A stretch of DNA of 64,000 nucleotides from Duganella qianjiadongensis (GCF_009857915.1 NZ_WWCM01000007.1:186001-250000), one strand, 5' to 3'; shown: positions 28,588 through 40,301, counted from the stretch's first letter. Notes: a model not told the origin generated them from the letters alone. Numbers and translations: made by a program.

Positions 28588-29763
28588 ATGGGAATTCATA
28601 AGAAAACCGGCCTGATACTGACAGGTGGTGGTGCACGAGCGGCCTATCAGGTCGGCGTGCTGCAGGCGATCTCGCAAATACTGTGGGAGGCAGGCTGGCC
28701 GCCGGCACGCAATCCCTTCGAAATCATCTGCGGTACTTCTGCCGGTGCCATTAATGCCACGGCGCTGGCCTGCCGTGCCGACAATTTCGGCGAAGGCGTA
28801 CAGAAACTGCTCGACGTGTGGGAACACATCGAAGTGGGGCAAGTTTACCGCGCCGATTCGCTGGGCGTGATCCGTTCCGGCGCGCGCTGGCTGTCGCTGC
28901 TGTCGTTCGGCTGGCTGCTGCGCAAATGGCGCGCCCAGCCGCCTGCATCTCTGCTCGATAACACCCCGCTGGTAGGCCTGCTGCACCGCATGCTGGATCT
29001 GCCGCGCCTCGATGCCGTGCTATCGGAAGGCCTGCTGCATGCGCTGGCGGTGACGGCATCCTCCTACAGCGCCGGCAATCACCTGACCTTCTACCAGACT
29101 GCGGCCGATATCGCGCCATGGATACGCATGCAGCGCGTGGCCCTGCAGGACCAGATCGGCGTCGAGCATCTGCTGGCTTCGTCGGCGATTCCCTTCATTT
29201 TTCCGGCCACGCCGCTGTACATGGGCGGCCATCGCGAATACTGCGGCGACGGTTCGATGCGCCAGCTGGCGCCGATTTCTCCCGCCATCCACCTGGGCGC
29301 CAGCAAGGTGCTGGTGGTAGGGGCAGGAAGGCTGACGGAGCCGCCGCGCAGCGCGGCGGAACATGATGCCTCGCGCTACCCCAGTCTGGCGCAGATTGCC
29401 GGCCATGCCATGTCGTCCATCTTCCTCGACAGTCTGGCGGTGGATATCGAGCGGCTCGAGCGCATCAACCGCACGCTGTCGCTGCTGCCGGAATCGCTGC
29501 TGGAGCATACACCGCTCAAACCCGTCAAGCTGCTGGTGATTGCGCCGTCGGAGCGGCTCGACGCCATCGCTGCGCGCCATGTGGCCAGCCTGCCCGCGCC
29601 GATACGCACCATGCTGTCGGGCATAGGCGCAACCGAATCGCGCGGTTCTGCGCTGGCGTCCTACCTGCTGTTTGAATCTTCCTATACCTGCGAGTTGATC
29701 CGCCTTGGCCAGCACGACACGTTCGCGCGCAAGGACGATGTACTGGCATTCTTCGAATCCTGA
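28588..29763 (+). CDS. Patatin-like phospholipase
   Basis: A 391-residue serine lipase/acyl hydrolase of the RssA/patatin class. The oxyanion loop is LTGGGARAAYQVGVL, the nucleophile Ser51 sits in CGTSAGAIN, and the catalytic Asp221 in CGDGSMRQ completes the dyad. No signal peptide is seen, so it is probably cytosolic or membrane-associated. The large sensor kinase gene starts 12 bp downstream, so the two may be cotranscribed. Confidence 0.9.
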   Translation: MGIHKKTGLILTGGGARAAYQVGVLQAISQILWEAGWPPARNPFEIICGTSAGAINATALACRADNFGEGVQKLLDVWEHIEVGQVYRADSLGVIRSGARWLSLLSFGWLLRKWRAQPPASLLDNTPLVGLLHRMLDLPRLDAVLSEGLLHALAVTASSYSAGNHLTFYQTAADIAPWIRMQRVALQDQIGVEHLLASSAIPFIFPATPLYMGGHREYCGDGSMRQLAPISPAIHLGASKVLVVGAGRLTEPPRSAAEHDASRYPSLAQIAGHAMSSIFLDSLAVDIERLERINRTLSLLPESLLEHTPLKPVKLLVIAPSERLDAIAARHVASLPAPIRTMLSGIGATESRGSALASYLLFESSYTCELIRLGQHDTFARKDDVLAFFES

Positions 29764-29775
29764 TCGGACTACGCC

Positions 29776-32700
29776 TTGTCGCTGAAACTACGAATCTGTC
29801 GCTATCTGCTGCTGCCGCTGCTGTTGTGGGGCACTGCCGTCTGGGCCGGAGCGCCACCGCGCACCCTGCGCTTTGACCAGTTCCGTGTCGAGAACGGGCT
29901 GGCGCAGGAGACCGTGCTGTCGATCACCCAGGACCGGCAGGGCTTTATCTGGCTCGGTACGCAGGCTGGCGTAACCCGCTTCGACGGCTACCGCGCGGTG
30001 ACCTTCAAGAGTGCGGTGTCCGACCCGCGCAGCCTGATCGATAACTGGGTGCGCGCGCTGCATGTGGACGCAGCGGGCCAGCTGTGGCTGGGCACGGACG
30101 GCGGGCTGGACCGCTTTGATCCCGATACCAACACCTTCATCCACTACCTGCCTAGCGAATCGAGCCAGCGTGGCAATGGCAACCGCCATATCCGCGCTAT
30201 TGTCGATGATGGTGCCGGTTCCATGTGGCTAGCCAGCGGCGATGGCCTGCATCTGTTCGATCCGCGCACGCGCCGTTTCGTCAGCTGGCATCATGATCCG
30301 GCCGATCCGGGCAGCCTGTCGAACGATCAGGTGAACGCGCTGGCACGCGATGCCAGCGGGCGGCTGTGGGTGGCCACCGCCACCGGCCTCGATATGCTGG
30401 CGCCGGGCGCCATGCGCTTCCAGCACTTCACCATGGACGCCAGCCGCAACAGCAAATTCAATACTGTGCTGACGCTGCAGGTCGATAGCGAACAGTCGCT
30501 GTGGGTAGGTACTCTGGGCGGGCTGGAACAGTGGCGCCTGCTGGGCAGCGAGCCGCAGCGGCGCCGCTTCGGCCCGCGCGAAGGCTTGCGTGCCGGCGCC
30601 AGTGTGCCGGTGATGTATCAGGATCCCGATACCAATATCTGGATAGGCACGCAGGCCGATGGCCTGTTCCGCTGGGTGCCCGCCGAGAATCGCCTGCAGC
30701 AGTACCGCCACCAGTTAAGCGATACCCATAGCGTGGCCGATAACCAGATATCGGCACTGTACCGCGACCGTGTCGGCACCTTCTGGGTCGGCACATGGAA
30801 TGACGGCGTGAGCCGGGTCGATATGGGGAGCGGTGGTTTCTCGCGCATTGTGCGGCAGGCCGACATTCCGAATACGCTCACCGACAACAAGGTACATGCG
30901 ATCATCGGCGAAACGCAGGGGCGGCTCTGGCTAGGGACCAGCAGCGGCCTGAATCTGTATGATCCGGTAAGCGGCACGGCCAGAACATGGCGCTATGCGC
31001 CCGGCAGCGCGAATGGTCTGAGCGATGATCACGTTACGACGCTGCTGCGCGACAAAAAGGGCAACATCTGGATAGGCGGGCGGGCCGGCCTGAATTATCT
31101 GAACATGGCCAGCGGCACCATCAGCGTCACCTCGTTTGCCCATGGCGATCCGGCCAGCGACATTATCCGTAACATCGTTAGCGATAATGCCGGCATCCTG
31201 TGGATAGCCTCGCGTGGCGGCCTGCACCGGCTGGACCCGCAGACCATGGCGGTGCGCACCTACCGGCACGATCCGTCCGACCCGAATAGCCTGTCCGATA
31301 ATGTGGTGCGGCCGATACTGGAAGACCGGCAGGGCCGCTTGTGGGTGGGGACATTTAACGGTCTCGATCTGTTCGACCGCAAGACCGGCGTATTCCGCCA
31401 TTTCCGCCGCGAAGCCAGTAATCCCAAGAGCCTGAGTCACGACGAGGTGCACTATCTGTACGAAGATGGCGCAGGCACTATCTGGGTGGGTACGGCAGCG
31501 GGCCTGAACCGCATGGAACAGGGCAAGGACGGCAGCATCAGCTTTCATGCCTACCTGCGCAAGGACGGCTTTGCCGACGATGCGATTGCCTCGATTCTGC
31601 CTGACGATGGGGGCAACCTCTGGCTCAGCACCAATAGCGGCCTGTCGCGCCTGAATACGCGCACTGGCCTGATCCGCAATTATTCCGGCGCCGACGGCAC
31701 CATCGAGGGCGCTTACTTCGATGGTTCGGCACTGCGTGCCGCCGACGGCACGCTGTTCTTTGGCGGCTTCAACGGCATTACCACCTTCATGCCTGCCGAG
31801 ATACGGGAAAACAGCGTGGCGCCAGCGGTGGTAATTACCGATTTTCAGATCTTTAACAAGTCGGTCAAGCCGGGGCAGGGTGAACATCCCGATGTGCTGA
31901 AAACGGCGATAGAACATACGGCCTCGCTCACACTGAGCGAACGTGATTCGGTGTTCTCGCTCGAATTCGCCGCTCTGCACTTTGCCGCCCCCCAGCGCAA
32001 CCGCTTTGCCTACCAGTTGCAGGGCTTTGACGAGGACTGGGTGCTGACCGACTCTGATAAGCGCTTTGCCACCTACACCAATCTTGATCCGGGCAAGTAC
32101 ATCTTCCGCGTGAAAGCGGCCAACAAGGACGGCATCTGGAACGACAATGCGGCGACGCTGGAAATCACCATTTTGCCGCCGTTCTGGAAAACCTGGTGGT
32201 TCCGCCTGCTGGTGTTCATTATTGCCGCTGGCGCCGGCTATGCGGTGTACCGTGCCCGCGTGCGCAGCCTGCGCCACCAGCAGCTGCGGCTGGAAAATCT
32301 GGTGGGCTCGCGTACCGCTGAAGTCGAACAGAAGAACCTGCTGCTGCAGCAGCAGAAGCAGGAGCTGGAGCAGCGCCGGCTGGAAGCCGAAGCGCAGCGG
32401 GCCGAGGCCGAGCAGCGCCGGATAGATGCCGAACGCCAGAAAATCGAAGTCGAACATCAGAAGGAAAACGTCGAACAGGCTCACCGCAACATTTCCGTGC
32501 TCAGTGAACTGGGACGTGAAATGAGTGCCACGCTGGATATGGAGACCAGCATGCAGACGCTGTACCGCCATGTGCACCATCTGATGAATGCGCAGATATT
32601 CGGTATCGGCTTCGTGCACGAAGATGAGGGAGTGATCGACTTCCCGTTTGCGATAGAAGAGGGCGTGCGCACCCTGCCATACCAGCGCCGGCTAGACCAG

Positions 32701-34728
32701 CCCAACCAGCTGGCCGTATGGTGCCTTACGCAGCGCCAGCCCGTGTTCATTAATGACTTCCATGCCGAATACAGCCGGTATATGGATGAATCGGGACTGG
32801 ATAATCTGGTGCCTTGCATACGCGAGGATGGTCAGCCCGCATCGATAGCGCAATCGATGATGTATGCACCGCTGGTGGTAACCGACAAGGTGGTGGGGCT
32901 GCTGTGCGTGCAGAGTAAAGAGAAGAACGCCTATCAGCAGGTACATATGGACATGCTGCAGACACTGGCGGCCCATGCTGCGGCCGGTCTGGAAAATGCG
33001 CGCGCCTACCAGCAGCTGGAAGAAACCCTGCAGACGCTGCGCCGCACGCAGGAACAGCTGGTGCAGCAGGAGCGGCAGGTAAGGCTGCACACCGACGAGC
33101 TGGCACTGGCCAACCGCGCTTTGCAGGAAAATGACGAGCGTCTGCGGCTGGCCAAACAGAAAGCGGAAGATGCGACGCGGCAGAAGTCCGAGTTCCTTGC
33201 CAATATGAGCCATGAAATGCGTACACCGCTGGCGGGCGTGATCGGCATGCTGGGCTTTGCTCTGCGCGACATCAAGCTGGGGGTCAGTACACGCGAGCAG
33301 ATACTGCGGGCGCAGGCCAATGCCCAGTCGCTGCTGTCCATCATTAACGACCTGCTGGACTTCTCGAAAATCGAGGCAGGCAAGCTGACTATCGAGAACA
33401 TCGATTTCTCGCTGTCTTCGGCGGTAGAAAATGTCGTCAGCCTGTTCGAAGAGCAGGCAGCCGCGCACAGCGTGGGCTTCAGTCTGGAATTTGGCGACGA
33501 CCTGCCGCAGTACGTGGTGGGTGATCCCACCCGTCTGCGTCAGGTACTGGTGAATCTGGTGGGGAACGCCTTCAAGTTCACCGAACAGGGCTCGGTGCGC
33601 ATGCGGGTGGAGCGGGTTGCGGCGGGCCCGGAGGGCGACATACCCGGTATGAACCGTATCCGCTTCAGCGTCAGCGATACGGGCATAGGCATCGAGGCTG
33701 AAGCCATTCCACGCCTGTTCCAGCAATTCGAACAGGCCGACGCGTCCACCACCCGCCGCTACGGCGGCACCGGACTGGGGCTGGCCATCTGCCGCCAGCT
33801 GGTAGAGCTGATGGGCGGCGAGATCAGTGCCGTCAGCGCGCCGGGGCAGGGCAGCACCTTCATCTTTGAACTGCCGCTGGCGAACGGCGCGGCGCCAACC
33901 ATGGTGCCGCATGTGCCGCGCGAGCCGCATAGCCACCAGCTCAAGGTGCTGTGTGCCGAGGACTTCCCGACCAATCAGATCATCATCCGCATGATGCTGG
34001 AAGATCTGGGCCACAAGGTGGATATCGCTGCCAATGGCGCGCTGGCGGTGAAGGCCTGCGCCCTGACGCGCTATGACCTGATCCTGATGGATGGCCGCAT
34101 GCCGGAAATGGATGGCGCCAGCGCTACGCGGATTATCCGTGCCGGCGGCCCTATCGATGCCCCTGTGCGGGATCAGGAGCTGATGATTATCGCGCTGACT
34201 GCCAACGCCAGCGAAGAGGACCGTAGCCGTTATCTGGCAGCAGGTATGGATGATTTCCTGACCAAGCCTATCGACGAAGACAAGCTGCACTTCCAGCTTA
34301 GCCGCGCGATCGAGCGCCAGTTGCAGCGTGGCGTGCATCTGCCGCGTATGGCGCCGCGTAACGAGGGCGCCAACGGCACTGCGGAACTCGATGCCATGTT
34401 CGGCGTGGCGCCGGCGCCTGCGCCCGGGCTGGAACCGGCACGGCTGGCGCAGCATAGCGGGGGCACAGACCTGAAGCAGCGCCTGCGCGCAGCCTTCAAT
34501 CAGGATGTGCCGATGCGGCTGGCAGAGCTGGCGCAGGCCATCGACGACTGTGCCGCCGATGTGGCGGGCCGCCTGCTGCACGGCATGAAGGGCAGTGCCG
34601 GCTATCTGGAAGAGCAGGAATTGCAGGCACTGTGCGGCGATCTGGAGCTGGCGGCCGATCATGGCGATTGGGAGCGCTTGCGTGATGCGTTGCCACAGTT
34701 GCGCGAACTGTTAGGTAAAGTGCGCTAG
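29776..34728 (+). CDS. Hybrid sensor kinase with two-component propeller domain
   Basis: A 1650-residue hybrid histidine kinase. In order: a signal peptide; two seven-bladed Reg_prop propellers marked by repeated GxIWLGT/GLWVGT-type blades (about residues 25-690); a Y_Y_Y domain; one membrane helix near 805; a coiled coil (840-905) rich in Glu/Gln; a GAF domain (905-1065); HisKA with phospho-His1146 in NMSHEMRTPL; HATPase; a receiver with Asp1439 in LMDGRMPEMDG; and a C-terminal Hpt domain with His1602 in LLHGMKGSAG. The start is a TTG with a weak ribosome site. The periplasmic propeller probably senses a carbohydrate or similar ligand, by analogy with related hybrid kinases. Confidence 0.92.
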   Translation: MSLKLRICRYLLLPLLLWGTAVWAGAPPRTLRFDQFRVENGLAQETVLSITQDRQGFIWLGTQAGVTRFDGYRAVTFKSAVSDPRSLIDNWVRALHVDAAGQLWLGTDGGLDRFDPDTNTFIHYLPSESSQRGNGNRHIRAIVDDGAGSMWLASGDGLHLFDPRTRRFVSWHHDPADPGSLSNDQVNALARDASGRLWVATATGLDMLAPGAMRFQHFTMDASRNSKFNTVLTLQVDSEQSLWVGTLGGLEQWRLLGSEPQRRRFGPREGLRAGASVPVMYQDPDTNIWIGTQADGLFRWVPAENRLQQYRHQLSDTHSVADNQISALYRDRVGTFWVGTWNDGVSRVDMGSGGFSRIVRQADIPNTLTDNKVHAIIGETQGRLWLGTSSGLNLYDPVSGTARTWRYAPGSANGLSDDHVTTLLRDKKGNIWIGGRAGLNYLNMASGTISVTSFAHGDPASDIIRNIVSDNAGILWIASRGGLHRLDPQTMAVRTYRHDPSDPNSLSDNVVRPILEDRQGRLWVGTFNGLDLFDRKTGVFRHFRREASNPKSLSHDEVHYLYEDGAGTIWVGTAAGLNRMEQGKDGSISFHAYLRKDGFADDAIASILPDDGGNLWLSTNSGLSRLNTRTGLIRNYSGADGTIEGAYFDGSALRAADGTLFFGGFNGITTFMPAEIRENSVAPAVVITDFQIFNKSVKPGQGEHPDVLKTAIEHTASLTLSERDSVFSLEFAALHFAAPQRNRFAYQLQGFDEDWVLTDSDKRFATYTNLDPGKYIFRVKAANKDGIWNDNAATLEITILPPFWKTWWFRLLVFIIAAGAGYAVYRARVRSLRHQQLRLENLVGSRTAEVEQKNLLLQQQKQELEQRRLEAEAQRAEAEQRRIDAERQKIEVEHQKENVEQAHRNISVLSELGREMSATLDMETSMQTLYRHVHHLMNAQIFGIGFVHEDEGVIDFPFAIEEGVRTLPYQRRLDQPNQLAVWCLTQRQPVFINDFHAEYSRYMDESGLDNLVPCIREDGQPASIAQSMMYAPLVVTDKVVGLLCVQSKEKNAYQQVHMDMLQTLAAHAAAGLENARAYQQLEETLQTLRRTQEQLVQQERQVRLHTDELALANRALQENDERLRLAKQKAEDATRQKSEFLANMSHEMRTPLAGVIGMLGFALRDIKLGVSTREQILRAQANAQSLLSIINDLLDFSKIEAGKLTIENIDFSLSSAVENVVSLFEEQAAAHSVGFSLEFGDDLPQYVVGDPTRLRQVLVNLVGNAFKFTEQGSVRMRVERVAAGPEGDIPGMNRIRFSVSDTGIGIEAEAIPRLFQQFEQADASTTRRYGGTGLGLAICRQLVELMGGEISAVSAPGQGSTFIFELPLANGAAPTMVPHVPREPHSHQLKVLCAEDFPTNQIIIRMMLEDLGHKVDIAANGALAVKACALTRYDLILMDGRMPEMDGASATRIIRAGGPIDAPVRDQELMIIALTANASEEDRSRYLAAGMDDFLTKPIDEDKLHFQLSRAIERQLQRGVHLPRMAPRNEGANGTAELDAMFGVAPAPAPGLEPARLAQHSGGTDLKQRLRAAFNQDVPMRLAELAQAIDDCAADVAGRLLHGMKGSAGYLEEQELQALCGDLELAADHGDWERLRDALPQLRELLGKVR

Positions 34729-34863
34729 AGAACATCCCGCGGGTGACTGTTTCGGGTAAGATTGGTTGAAATGCTAACAGTGATGCCGGCAGCCGGCGGC
34801 GGTTTTGGTCACTCGGGCATAGCGCCCAGCTAGCAGCGCAGGTAACGAGACACAGGGAAATAC

Positions 34864-35580
34864 ATGAAAGTTCTGGTGGTCGATGATGATGTGGTCTCGC
34901 GCATGGTGCTGATGCACCTGATCGACAGTAGCGGTCAGTTCGAAATCGCCGAGGCCGAAGATGGCGAGGACGCGTGGCAGCTGCTGCAGCAGGGCTTGCG
35001 TCCGGCGATCTGTTTCTGCGACTTGCGCATGCCTCGCCTATCGGGACTGGAACTGCTGCAGCGCTTGCGCCAGCATAGCGATTTCGCCACGCTGCCTTTT
35101 GTACTGGTCACTTCGGCCAACGATCACCACACGGTAGAAGAAGCCACCCAGAGCGGCGCTACTGGTTATGTGGTGAAGCCGTTTCAGGCGGATCAGGTGC
35201 GCCAGCATCTGCAGGCATTGCTGCCGGCAGCGCAGACCAGCTACCGCCATCGCGCGGAAGAACCGGGGCTGACGCTGGTCCGGCTGGGGATTAACGCCGA
35301 TCGCCTGCTGGTGTATCTGAACGGTTTTGCCAGCCAGCTGGGCACAGCCAGCGAAGAACTCGGTACGGTGCTGGAACAGGGACGGTACGATGAGCTGCAG
35401 CAGCGGCTCGAACGCCTGCATGCGGGCTGTGTGACGCTGGGACTGGGCGGCGCTGCCGACTGTCTGCAGCAGTTGCAGGCGGCGCCTTTGAGTGTGCCCG
35501 CCATTCAGGCTGCGCTCAAGGAGGTGGTGCGTGCCGTCAGCTACCAGACCGATCTGGTATTGCAATCCATCCCCGAATAA
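34864..35580 (+). CDS. Response regulator with unclassified C-terminal domain
   Basis: A 238-residue protein. Residues 1-122 form a receiver with acidic pocket VVDDD, phospho-acceptor Asp53 in FCDLRMP, a threonine switch in LVTSAND and Lys105 in VVKPF. The remaining 115 residues are helical and Gln/Leu-rich and do not look like a DNA-binding domain. They may be a phosphotransfer-like or partner-binding region. It follows the hybrid kinase by 135 bp on the same strand and is the obvious partner, possibly receiving phosphate from its Hpt domain. Confidence 0.85.
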   Translation: MKVLVVDDDVVSRMVLMHLIDSSGQFEIAEAEDGEDAWQLLQQGLRPAICFCDLRMPRLSGLELLQRLRQHSDFATLPFVLVTSANDHHTVEEATQSGATGYVVKPFQADQVRQHLQALLPAAQTSYRHRAEEPGLTLVRLGINADRLLVYLNGFASQLGTASEELGTVLEQGRYDELQQRLERLHAGCVTLGLGGAADCLQQLQAAPLSVPAIQAALKEVVRAVSYQTDLVLQSIPE

Positions 35581-35706
35581 GCTTTCGGCCCGTGCGGGCC
35601 TGCATGGTCATTGCACGGTTGCGCTTTACCCCTGATATCAAAATAGTTTAAACTTAAAGTATCGTCCGGTTGCGGGCAACGCGCCACTATTTTCGTCAGG
35701 GGGATC

Positions 35707-37335
35707 ATGAAGCCTATGCCAGCAAGCTCTGCCAGTGCCCATACCGACCCGTTTGCGCGCTCTCATCTGCCGCCTGCCGAACTGTGGCCGGAACTCCGTT
35801 TCGACCTGCCCGAACTGCAGTATCCGTCCCGCCTCAATTGCGTGGCCGAACTGCTCGATGCGGCGCTGGCGCGTGGCGATGGTGCGCGCATTGCTTTGCG
35901 CGGCGAGCATGATAACTGGACTTACGCCTATTTGCACGCGCAGGTGAACCGTATCGCCCATGTGCTGCGCTCCACGCTAGGACTGGAAACGGGCAACCGG
36001 GTACTGCTACGGGGTAGCAACACGCCGATGATGGCGGCCTGTGTGCTGGCCGTGCTGAAGGCTGGCTGTATCGCCGTGCCGACCATGCCGTTGCTGCGCG
36101 CCCGTGAACTGGCCGTGATTGCCGCCAAGGCCGAAGTCAATGCCGTGCTGTGTGCCGACAGCCTGCGCGCCGAAGTGGAAGCGATGGAGCTGGCACCGGC
36201 GGCTAGGCAGCGCACCGTGTATTTCGGTGCCGCTGGCGAGGCTATGCTGGAAAGCCTGATGGCGGCACAGTCCGATCAGTTTGCCGCCGTCGATACGGCG
36301 ATTGACGATGTCTGCCTGATCAGTTTTACCTCGGGTACCACCGGCATCCCCAAGGGCACCATGCACTTCCACCGCGACGTGATGGCCATCTGTGACTGCT
36401 TCCCCCGCTCCGTACTGCGTACCGAAGCGGACGATATTTTTATCGGCACGCCGCCACTGGCCTTTACTTTCGGGCTAGGCGGCCTGCTGCTATTTCCGCT
36501 GCGGGTGGGCGCCAGCGCCGTGCTGCTGGAAAAGCTGACGCCGGAAACCCTGCTGGCCGCGATCCAGAACTATCGCGCCACCATCTGCTTTACGGCGCCC
36601 ACCTTTTACCGGCAGATGGCGCCGCTGTTCGGGCGCTACGATCTGGCCAGCCTGAAGAAAAGCGTGTCGGCCGGCGAGGCGCTGCCGGTGGCGACACGCG
36701 AAAGCTGGCTGCAGGCCAGCGGGCTGACCATGATAGACGGCATAGGCGCGACCGAACTGCTGCACATCTTTATTTCGGCAGCCGGCGATCAGGTGCGCCC
36801 GGGGGCGACGGGCAAGCCGGTGCCCGGCTATCAGGCCTGCATACTGGACCAGCAGGGCCAGCCGGTAGGGCCGGGGGTGATAGGACGGCTGGCCGTGAAA
36901 GGCCCGACCGGCTGCCGCTATCTGGCCGATGCGCGCCAGCGCGACTATGTGCTCGGTGGCTGGAACCTGACGGGCGACGCCTACGAAATGGATGCCGACG
37001 GCTATTTCTACTATCGCTCGCGCACGGATGACATGATCATTTCGGCCGGCTATAACATTGCCGGGCCGGAAGTGGAGGATGTGCTGCTGCGCCATCCTGC
37101 CGTGGCCGAATGCGGCGTGATAGGCCGTGCCGACGAAGAGCGGGGACAGATCGTGGAAGCCCATGTCGTGCTCAGGCCCGGCATTGCGGCAGCGCCGGAA
37201 CTGGTGACGCAATTGCAGGAATTCGTCAAAGCGCAGATTGCGCCGTACAAGTATCCGCGCGCCATCCGTTTCCTGCCTTCCCTGCCACGCACGGAGACGG
37301 GCAAGCTGCAGCGCTTCAAGCTGCGTACCGAATAA
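35707..37335 (+). CDS. Aryl-CoA ligase, probably 2-aminobenzoate-CoA ligase
   Basis: A 542-residue ANL-superfamily ligase that would activate an aromatic acid as its CoA thioester with ATP. The AMP-binding signature is [19 protein letters not shown], followed by [12 protein letters not shown] (A5) and [24 protein letters not shown] (A8). The catalytic Lys is in [13 protein letters not shown] near the end. The benzoate-CoA ligase subgroup and the downstream 2-aminobenzoyl-CoA monooxygenase/reductase suggest anthranilate as substrate. It opens a six-gene operon with 10 bp or less between most members. Confidence 0.85.
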   Translation: MKPMPASSASAHTDPFARSHLPPAELWPELRFDLPELQYPSRLNCVAELLDAALARGDGARIALRGEHDNWTYAYLHAQVNRIAHVLRSTLGLETGNRVLLRGSNTPMMAACVLAVLKAGCIAVPTMPLLRARELAVIAAKAEVNAVLCADSLRAEVEAMELAPAARQRTVYFGAAGEAMLESLMAAQSDQFAAVDTAIDDVCLISFTSGTTGIPKGTMHFHRDVMAICDCFPRSVLRTEADDIFIGTPPLAFTFGLGGLLLFPLRVGASAVLLEKLTPETLLAAIQNYRATICFTAPTFYRQMAPLFGRYDLASLKKSVSAGEALPVATRESWLQASGLTMIDGIGATELLHIFISAAGDQVRPGATGKPVPGYQACILDQQGQPVGPGVIGRLAVKGPTGCRYLADARQRDYVLGGWNLTGDAYEMDADGYFYYRSRTDDMIISAGYNIAGPEVEDVLLRHPAVAECGVIGRADEERGQIVEAHVVLRPGIAAAPELVTQLQEFVKAQIAPYKYPRAIRFLPSLPRTETGKLQRFKLRTE

Positions 37336-37345
37336 AGAGAACCGT

Positions 37346-39760
37346 ATGAATATCGTATGCATAGGCGGCGGCCCCGCCGGACTGTATTTCGGCCTGCTGA
37401 TGAAGAAGCAGAACCCGTCGCACCAGATTACGGTGATAGAGCGTAACCGGCCGTATGACACCTTCGGCTGGGGCGTGGTGTTTTCCGACCAGACGCTGGG
37501 CAATCTGGCGCTGGCCGATGAAATGAGCGCGCGCGCCATACAGGCTTCCTTCAATCACTGGGATGATATCGATACCTATTTCAAGGGCGAGAAAATCAGC
37601 TCGGGTGGCCATGGTTTCTGCGGTATCGGCCGCAAGCATCTGCTCAATATCCTGCAGCAGCGTTGCGAAGAGCTGGGCGTCAATCTGCTGTTCGAGACAG
37701 AAGTAGAGGACGATCAGGCCATCGCCGCACGCTATCAGGCCGATCTGGTGATCGCGTCGGACGGACTCAATAGCCGCATCCGCAGCCGCTATGCGGCCAG
37801 CTACCAGCCGCAGATCGACGCGCGGCGCTGCCGCTTTGTCTGGCTGGGCACGCGCAAGAAATTCGATGCTTTCACGTTCGCCTTCAAACAGACGCCACAC
37901 GGCTGGTTCCAGGCCCATATTTATCAGTACGATGGTGTGACCTCGACCTTTATCGTCGAGACGCCGGAGCCGGTGTGGCGTGCCGCCGGACTGGAACAGA
38001 TGACGGCAGAACAGTCGATTGCGTTCTGCGAGCAGCTGTTTGCCGACATACTCGAAGGCCATAGCCTGATGTCGAACGCCGCCCATCTGCGCGGCTCGGC
38101 CATGTGGATGGTATTCCCCCGCATTGTCTGCCAGCGCTGGGTACACTGGCAGCAGAGCGGGCAGCAGCAAGTGCCGGTAGTACTGATGGGCGACGCGGCG
38201 CACACGGCGCATTACTCCATCGGTTCGGGCACCAAGCTGGCGCTGGAAGATGCGATCGAACTGGCGCGCTGTTTTGCGCAGGATGACAATACAGCCAGTG
38301 CGCTGGCGACTTACGAGCGCGTGCGGGCAGTGGAAGTGATCAAGCTGCAGAGCGCCGCGCGCAATTCGATGGAATGGTTCGAGAACGTGGAGCGCTATAC
38401 GGCGCTGGAAGCTCCGCAGTTTGCCTATTCCATGCTGACGCGCAGCCAGCGCCTGTCGCATGAGAATCTGCGCGTGCGCGACGCCGTCTATGTAGCGGAC
38501 TACGAGCGCTGGTTTGCCGGGCGCGCCTATGTCGCGGCAGGCCTTGCTGCCCCGGCCACATGGCAGGCCGGGGCAGCGGCTGGCACGCCTGCGGCACCGC
38601 CACCAATGTTCACGCCTTACAAGGTACGCGAACTGGTGCTGAAAAACCGGATAGTGGTGTCGCCCATGGCGCAGTACAGCGCTGTCGACGGCATGGTAGG
38701 CGACTATCATCTGGTCCATCTGGGGGCCCGCGCGCTCGGCGGTGCGGCCATGGTGTTTGCGGAGATGACCTGCGTTTCGGCCGATGCCCGCATCACACCA
38801 CATTGTCCCGGCCTGTACGCGCCTGAGCACACGCAGGCGTGGCGACGCATCGTCGACTTCGTGCACCAGCACAGTGATGCCCGCATTGCCATCCAGCTGG
38901 GCCACGCCGGTGCCAAAGGTTCCACCCGCGCCATGTGGGATGGCATAGACCAGCCGCTTGAGCGCGATAACTGGCCACTGGTTTCGGCATCGCCTCAGCA
39001 GTATGTGCAAGGCGTGTCGCAGCTGGCGCGTGCCGTGACGCGCGAAGATATGGCGCGTATCGAGGCAGATTTCGTACGTGCCACCGAGGCTGCCGAGCAG
39101 GCGGGCTTTGACTGGGTGGAACTGCACTGTGCGCACGGTTATCTGCTGTCGTCGTTCATATCGCCGCTGACCAATCAGCGCGAAGATGAATACGGCGGCT
39201 CGCTGGAAAACCGCTGCCGCTATCCGCTGCAGGTATTTGCCGCCATGCGCGCCGTATGGCCTCCGCATAAACCGATGAGCGTACGCATCTCCGCGCACGA
39301 CTGGGTGGAGGGCGGCATCACGCCGGACGATGCCGTGCTGATTGCACGCTTGTTCAAGGCTGCCGGCGCAGATATGATCGACTGTTCGTCGGGGCAGGTT
39401 AGCAAGGCGGAAAAGCCGGTGTATGGCCGCATGTTCCAGACCCCGTTTGCCGATCGCATACGCAACGAAGCCGGCATAGCCGCCATTGCGGTGGGTTCGA
39501 TTTTCGAAGCGGACCATGCCAACGGCATTATTGCGGCTGGCCGTGCCGACCTGTGTGCGGTGGGGCGCCCCCATCTGGCCAATCCTGCGTGGACGCTGAC
39601 GGAAGCGGCAAAGATAGGCCATAGCGCGGTGCACTGGCCGCGCCAGTACCAACCGGGCAAGCAGCAGCTGGAGCGCAATCTGGAGCGCGAGCGGCAGCTG
39701 GCAGCCAGCAGCAGCGGCCTGTCGCCGCAGCAGCTAGCCGCCCGCCTGCTTGAGGGATGA
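37346..39760 (+). CDS. 2-aminobenzoyl-CoA monooxygenase/reductase (fusion)
   Basis: An 804-residue fusion of two flavoenzymes. Residues 1-390 are an FAD monooxygenase ([16 protein letters not shown], the GD motif in [26 protein letters not shown]). Residues 425-800 are an old-yellow-enzyme-type reductase ([56 protein letters not shown]). This domain pair is known from aerobic 2-aminobenzoyl-CoA metabolism, where it hydroxylates and reduces the ring, and from salicylyl-CoA 5-hydroxylase. The start at 37346 is supported by AGAGA; the frame upstream belongs to the ligase gene. Confidence 0.88.
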   Translation: MNIVCIGGGPAGLYFGLLMKKQNPSHQITVIERNRPYDTFGWGVVFSDQTLGNLALADEMSARAIQASFNHWDDIDTYFKGEKISSGGHGFCGIGRKHLLNILQQRCEELGVNLLFETEVEDDQAIAARYQADLVIASDGLNSRIRSRYAASYQPQIDARRCRFVWLGTRKKFDAFTFAFKQTPHGWFQAHIYQYDGVTSTFIVETPEPVWRAAGLEQMTAEQSIAFCEQLFADILEGHSLMSNAAHLRGSAMWMVFPRIVCQRWVHWQQSGQQQVPVVLMGDAAHTAHYSIGSGTKLALEDAIELARCFAQDDNTASALATYERVRAVEVIKLQSAARNSMEWFENVERYTALEAPQFAYSMLTRSQRLSHENLRVRDAVYVADYERWFAGRAYVAAGLAAPATWQAGAAAGTPAAPPPMFTPYKVRELVLKNRIVVSPMAQYSAVDGMVGDYHLVHLGARALGGAAMVFAEMTCVSADARITPHCPGLYAPEHTQAWRRIVDFVHQHSDARIAIQLGHAGAKGSTRAMWDGIDQPLERDNWPLVSASPQQYVQGVSQLARAVTREDMARIEADFVRATEAAEQAGFDWVELHCAHGYLLSSFISPLTNQREDEYGGSLENRCRYPLQVFAAMRAVWPPHKPMSVRISAHDWVEGGITPDDAVLIARLFKAAGADMIDCSSGQVSKAEKPVYGRMFQTPFADRIRNEAGIAAIAVGSIFEADHANGIIAAGRADLCAVGRPHLANPAWTLTEAAKIGHSAVHWPRQYQPGKQQLERNLERERQLAASSSGLSPQQLAARLLEG

Positions 39761-39767
39761 CTTGAAT

Positions 39768-40301
39768 ATGGAAGCAAAAGTGATGCAAATACCGTCTGAA
39801 AATACGCCGCAGGATGAAGAGTCGCCGGTGCTCGATCTGGCCAGCCGGCTGACGCAGGACCATCACCAGTCGCTCAAACTGTGGCTGCGCATGCTGTCGT
39901 GTACCACCAAGATCGAGAACGAAATCCGTAGCCGTTTGCGCGCGAACTTCGGCATTACGCTGCCGCGCTTCGACCTGATGGCCCAGCTGGAACGCTATCC
40001 GCAAGGCTTGCGCATGGGCGAACTCTCCAAGCGCATGATGGTCACGGGCGGGAATATCACCGGCATTACCGACCAGCTGGAGCAGGAGAAGCTGGTGGTG
40101 CGCGTGCCCGACCCGAAAGATGGCCGGGCCTACAGCGTGAAGCTGACGCCTGCCGGGCGCAAGGCCTTTGCCACCATGGCCGCAGTGCATGAAGACTGGG
40201 TAGCAGAGCTGCTGCAGGACATGTCGGCTGGAGACAAAGGACAATTGATCGAATTACTGTCGCAGATGAAGCAGCACCTGTATGCTGCCGGCGACCGATA
40301 A
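39768..40301 (+). CDS. MarR-family regulator of the aromatic-CoA operon
   Basis: A 177-residue winged-helix protein. The core runs [46 protein letters not shown], with the wing [20 protein letters not shown]. It lies inside the catabolic operon, between the monooxygenase/reductase and the hydratase genes. Related MarR proteins in such operons respond to aryl-CoA intermediates, which makes it a likely local regulator. The start is uncertain among 39750, 39768 and 39783. Confidence 0.82.
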   Translation: MEAKVMQIPSENTPQDEESPVLDLASRLTQDHHQSLKLWLRMLSCTTKIENEIRSRLRANFGITLPRFDLMAQLERYPQGLRMGELSKRMMVTGGNITGITDQLEQEKLVVRVPDPKDGRAYSVKLTPAGRKAFATMAAVHEDWVAELLQDMSAGDKGQLIELLSQMKQHLYAAGDR

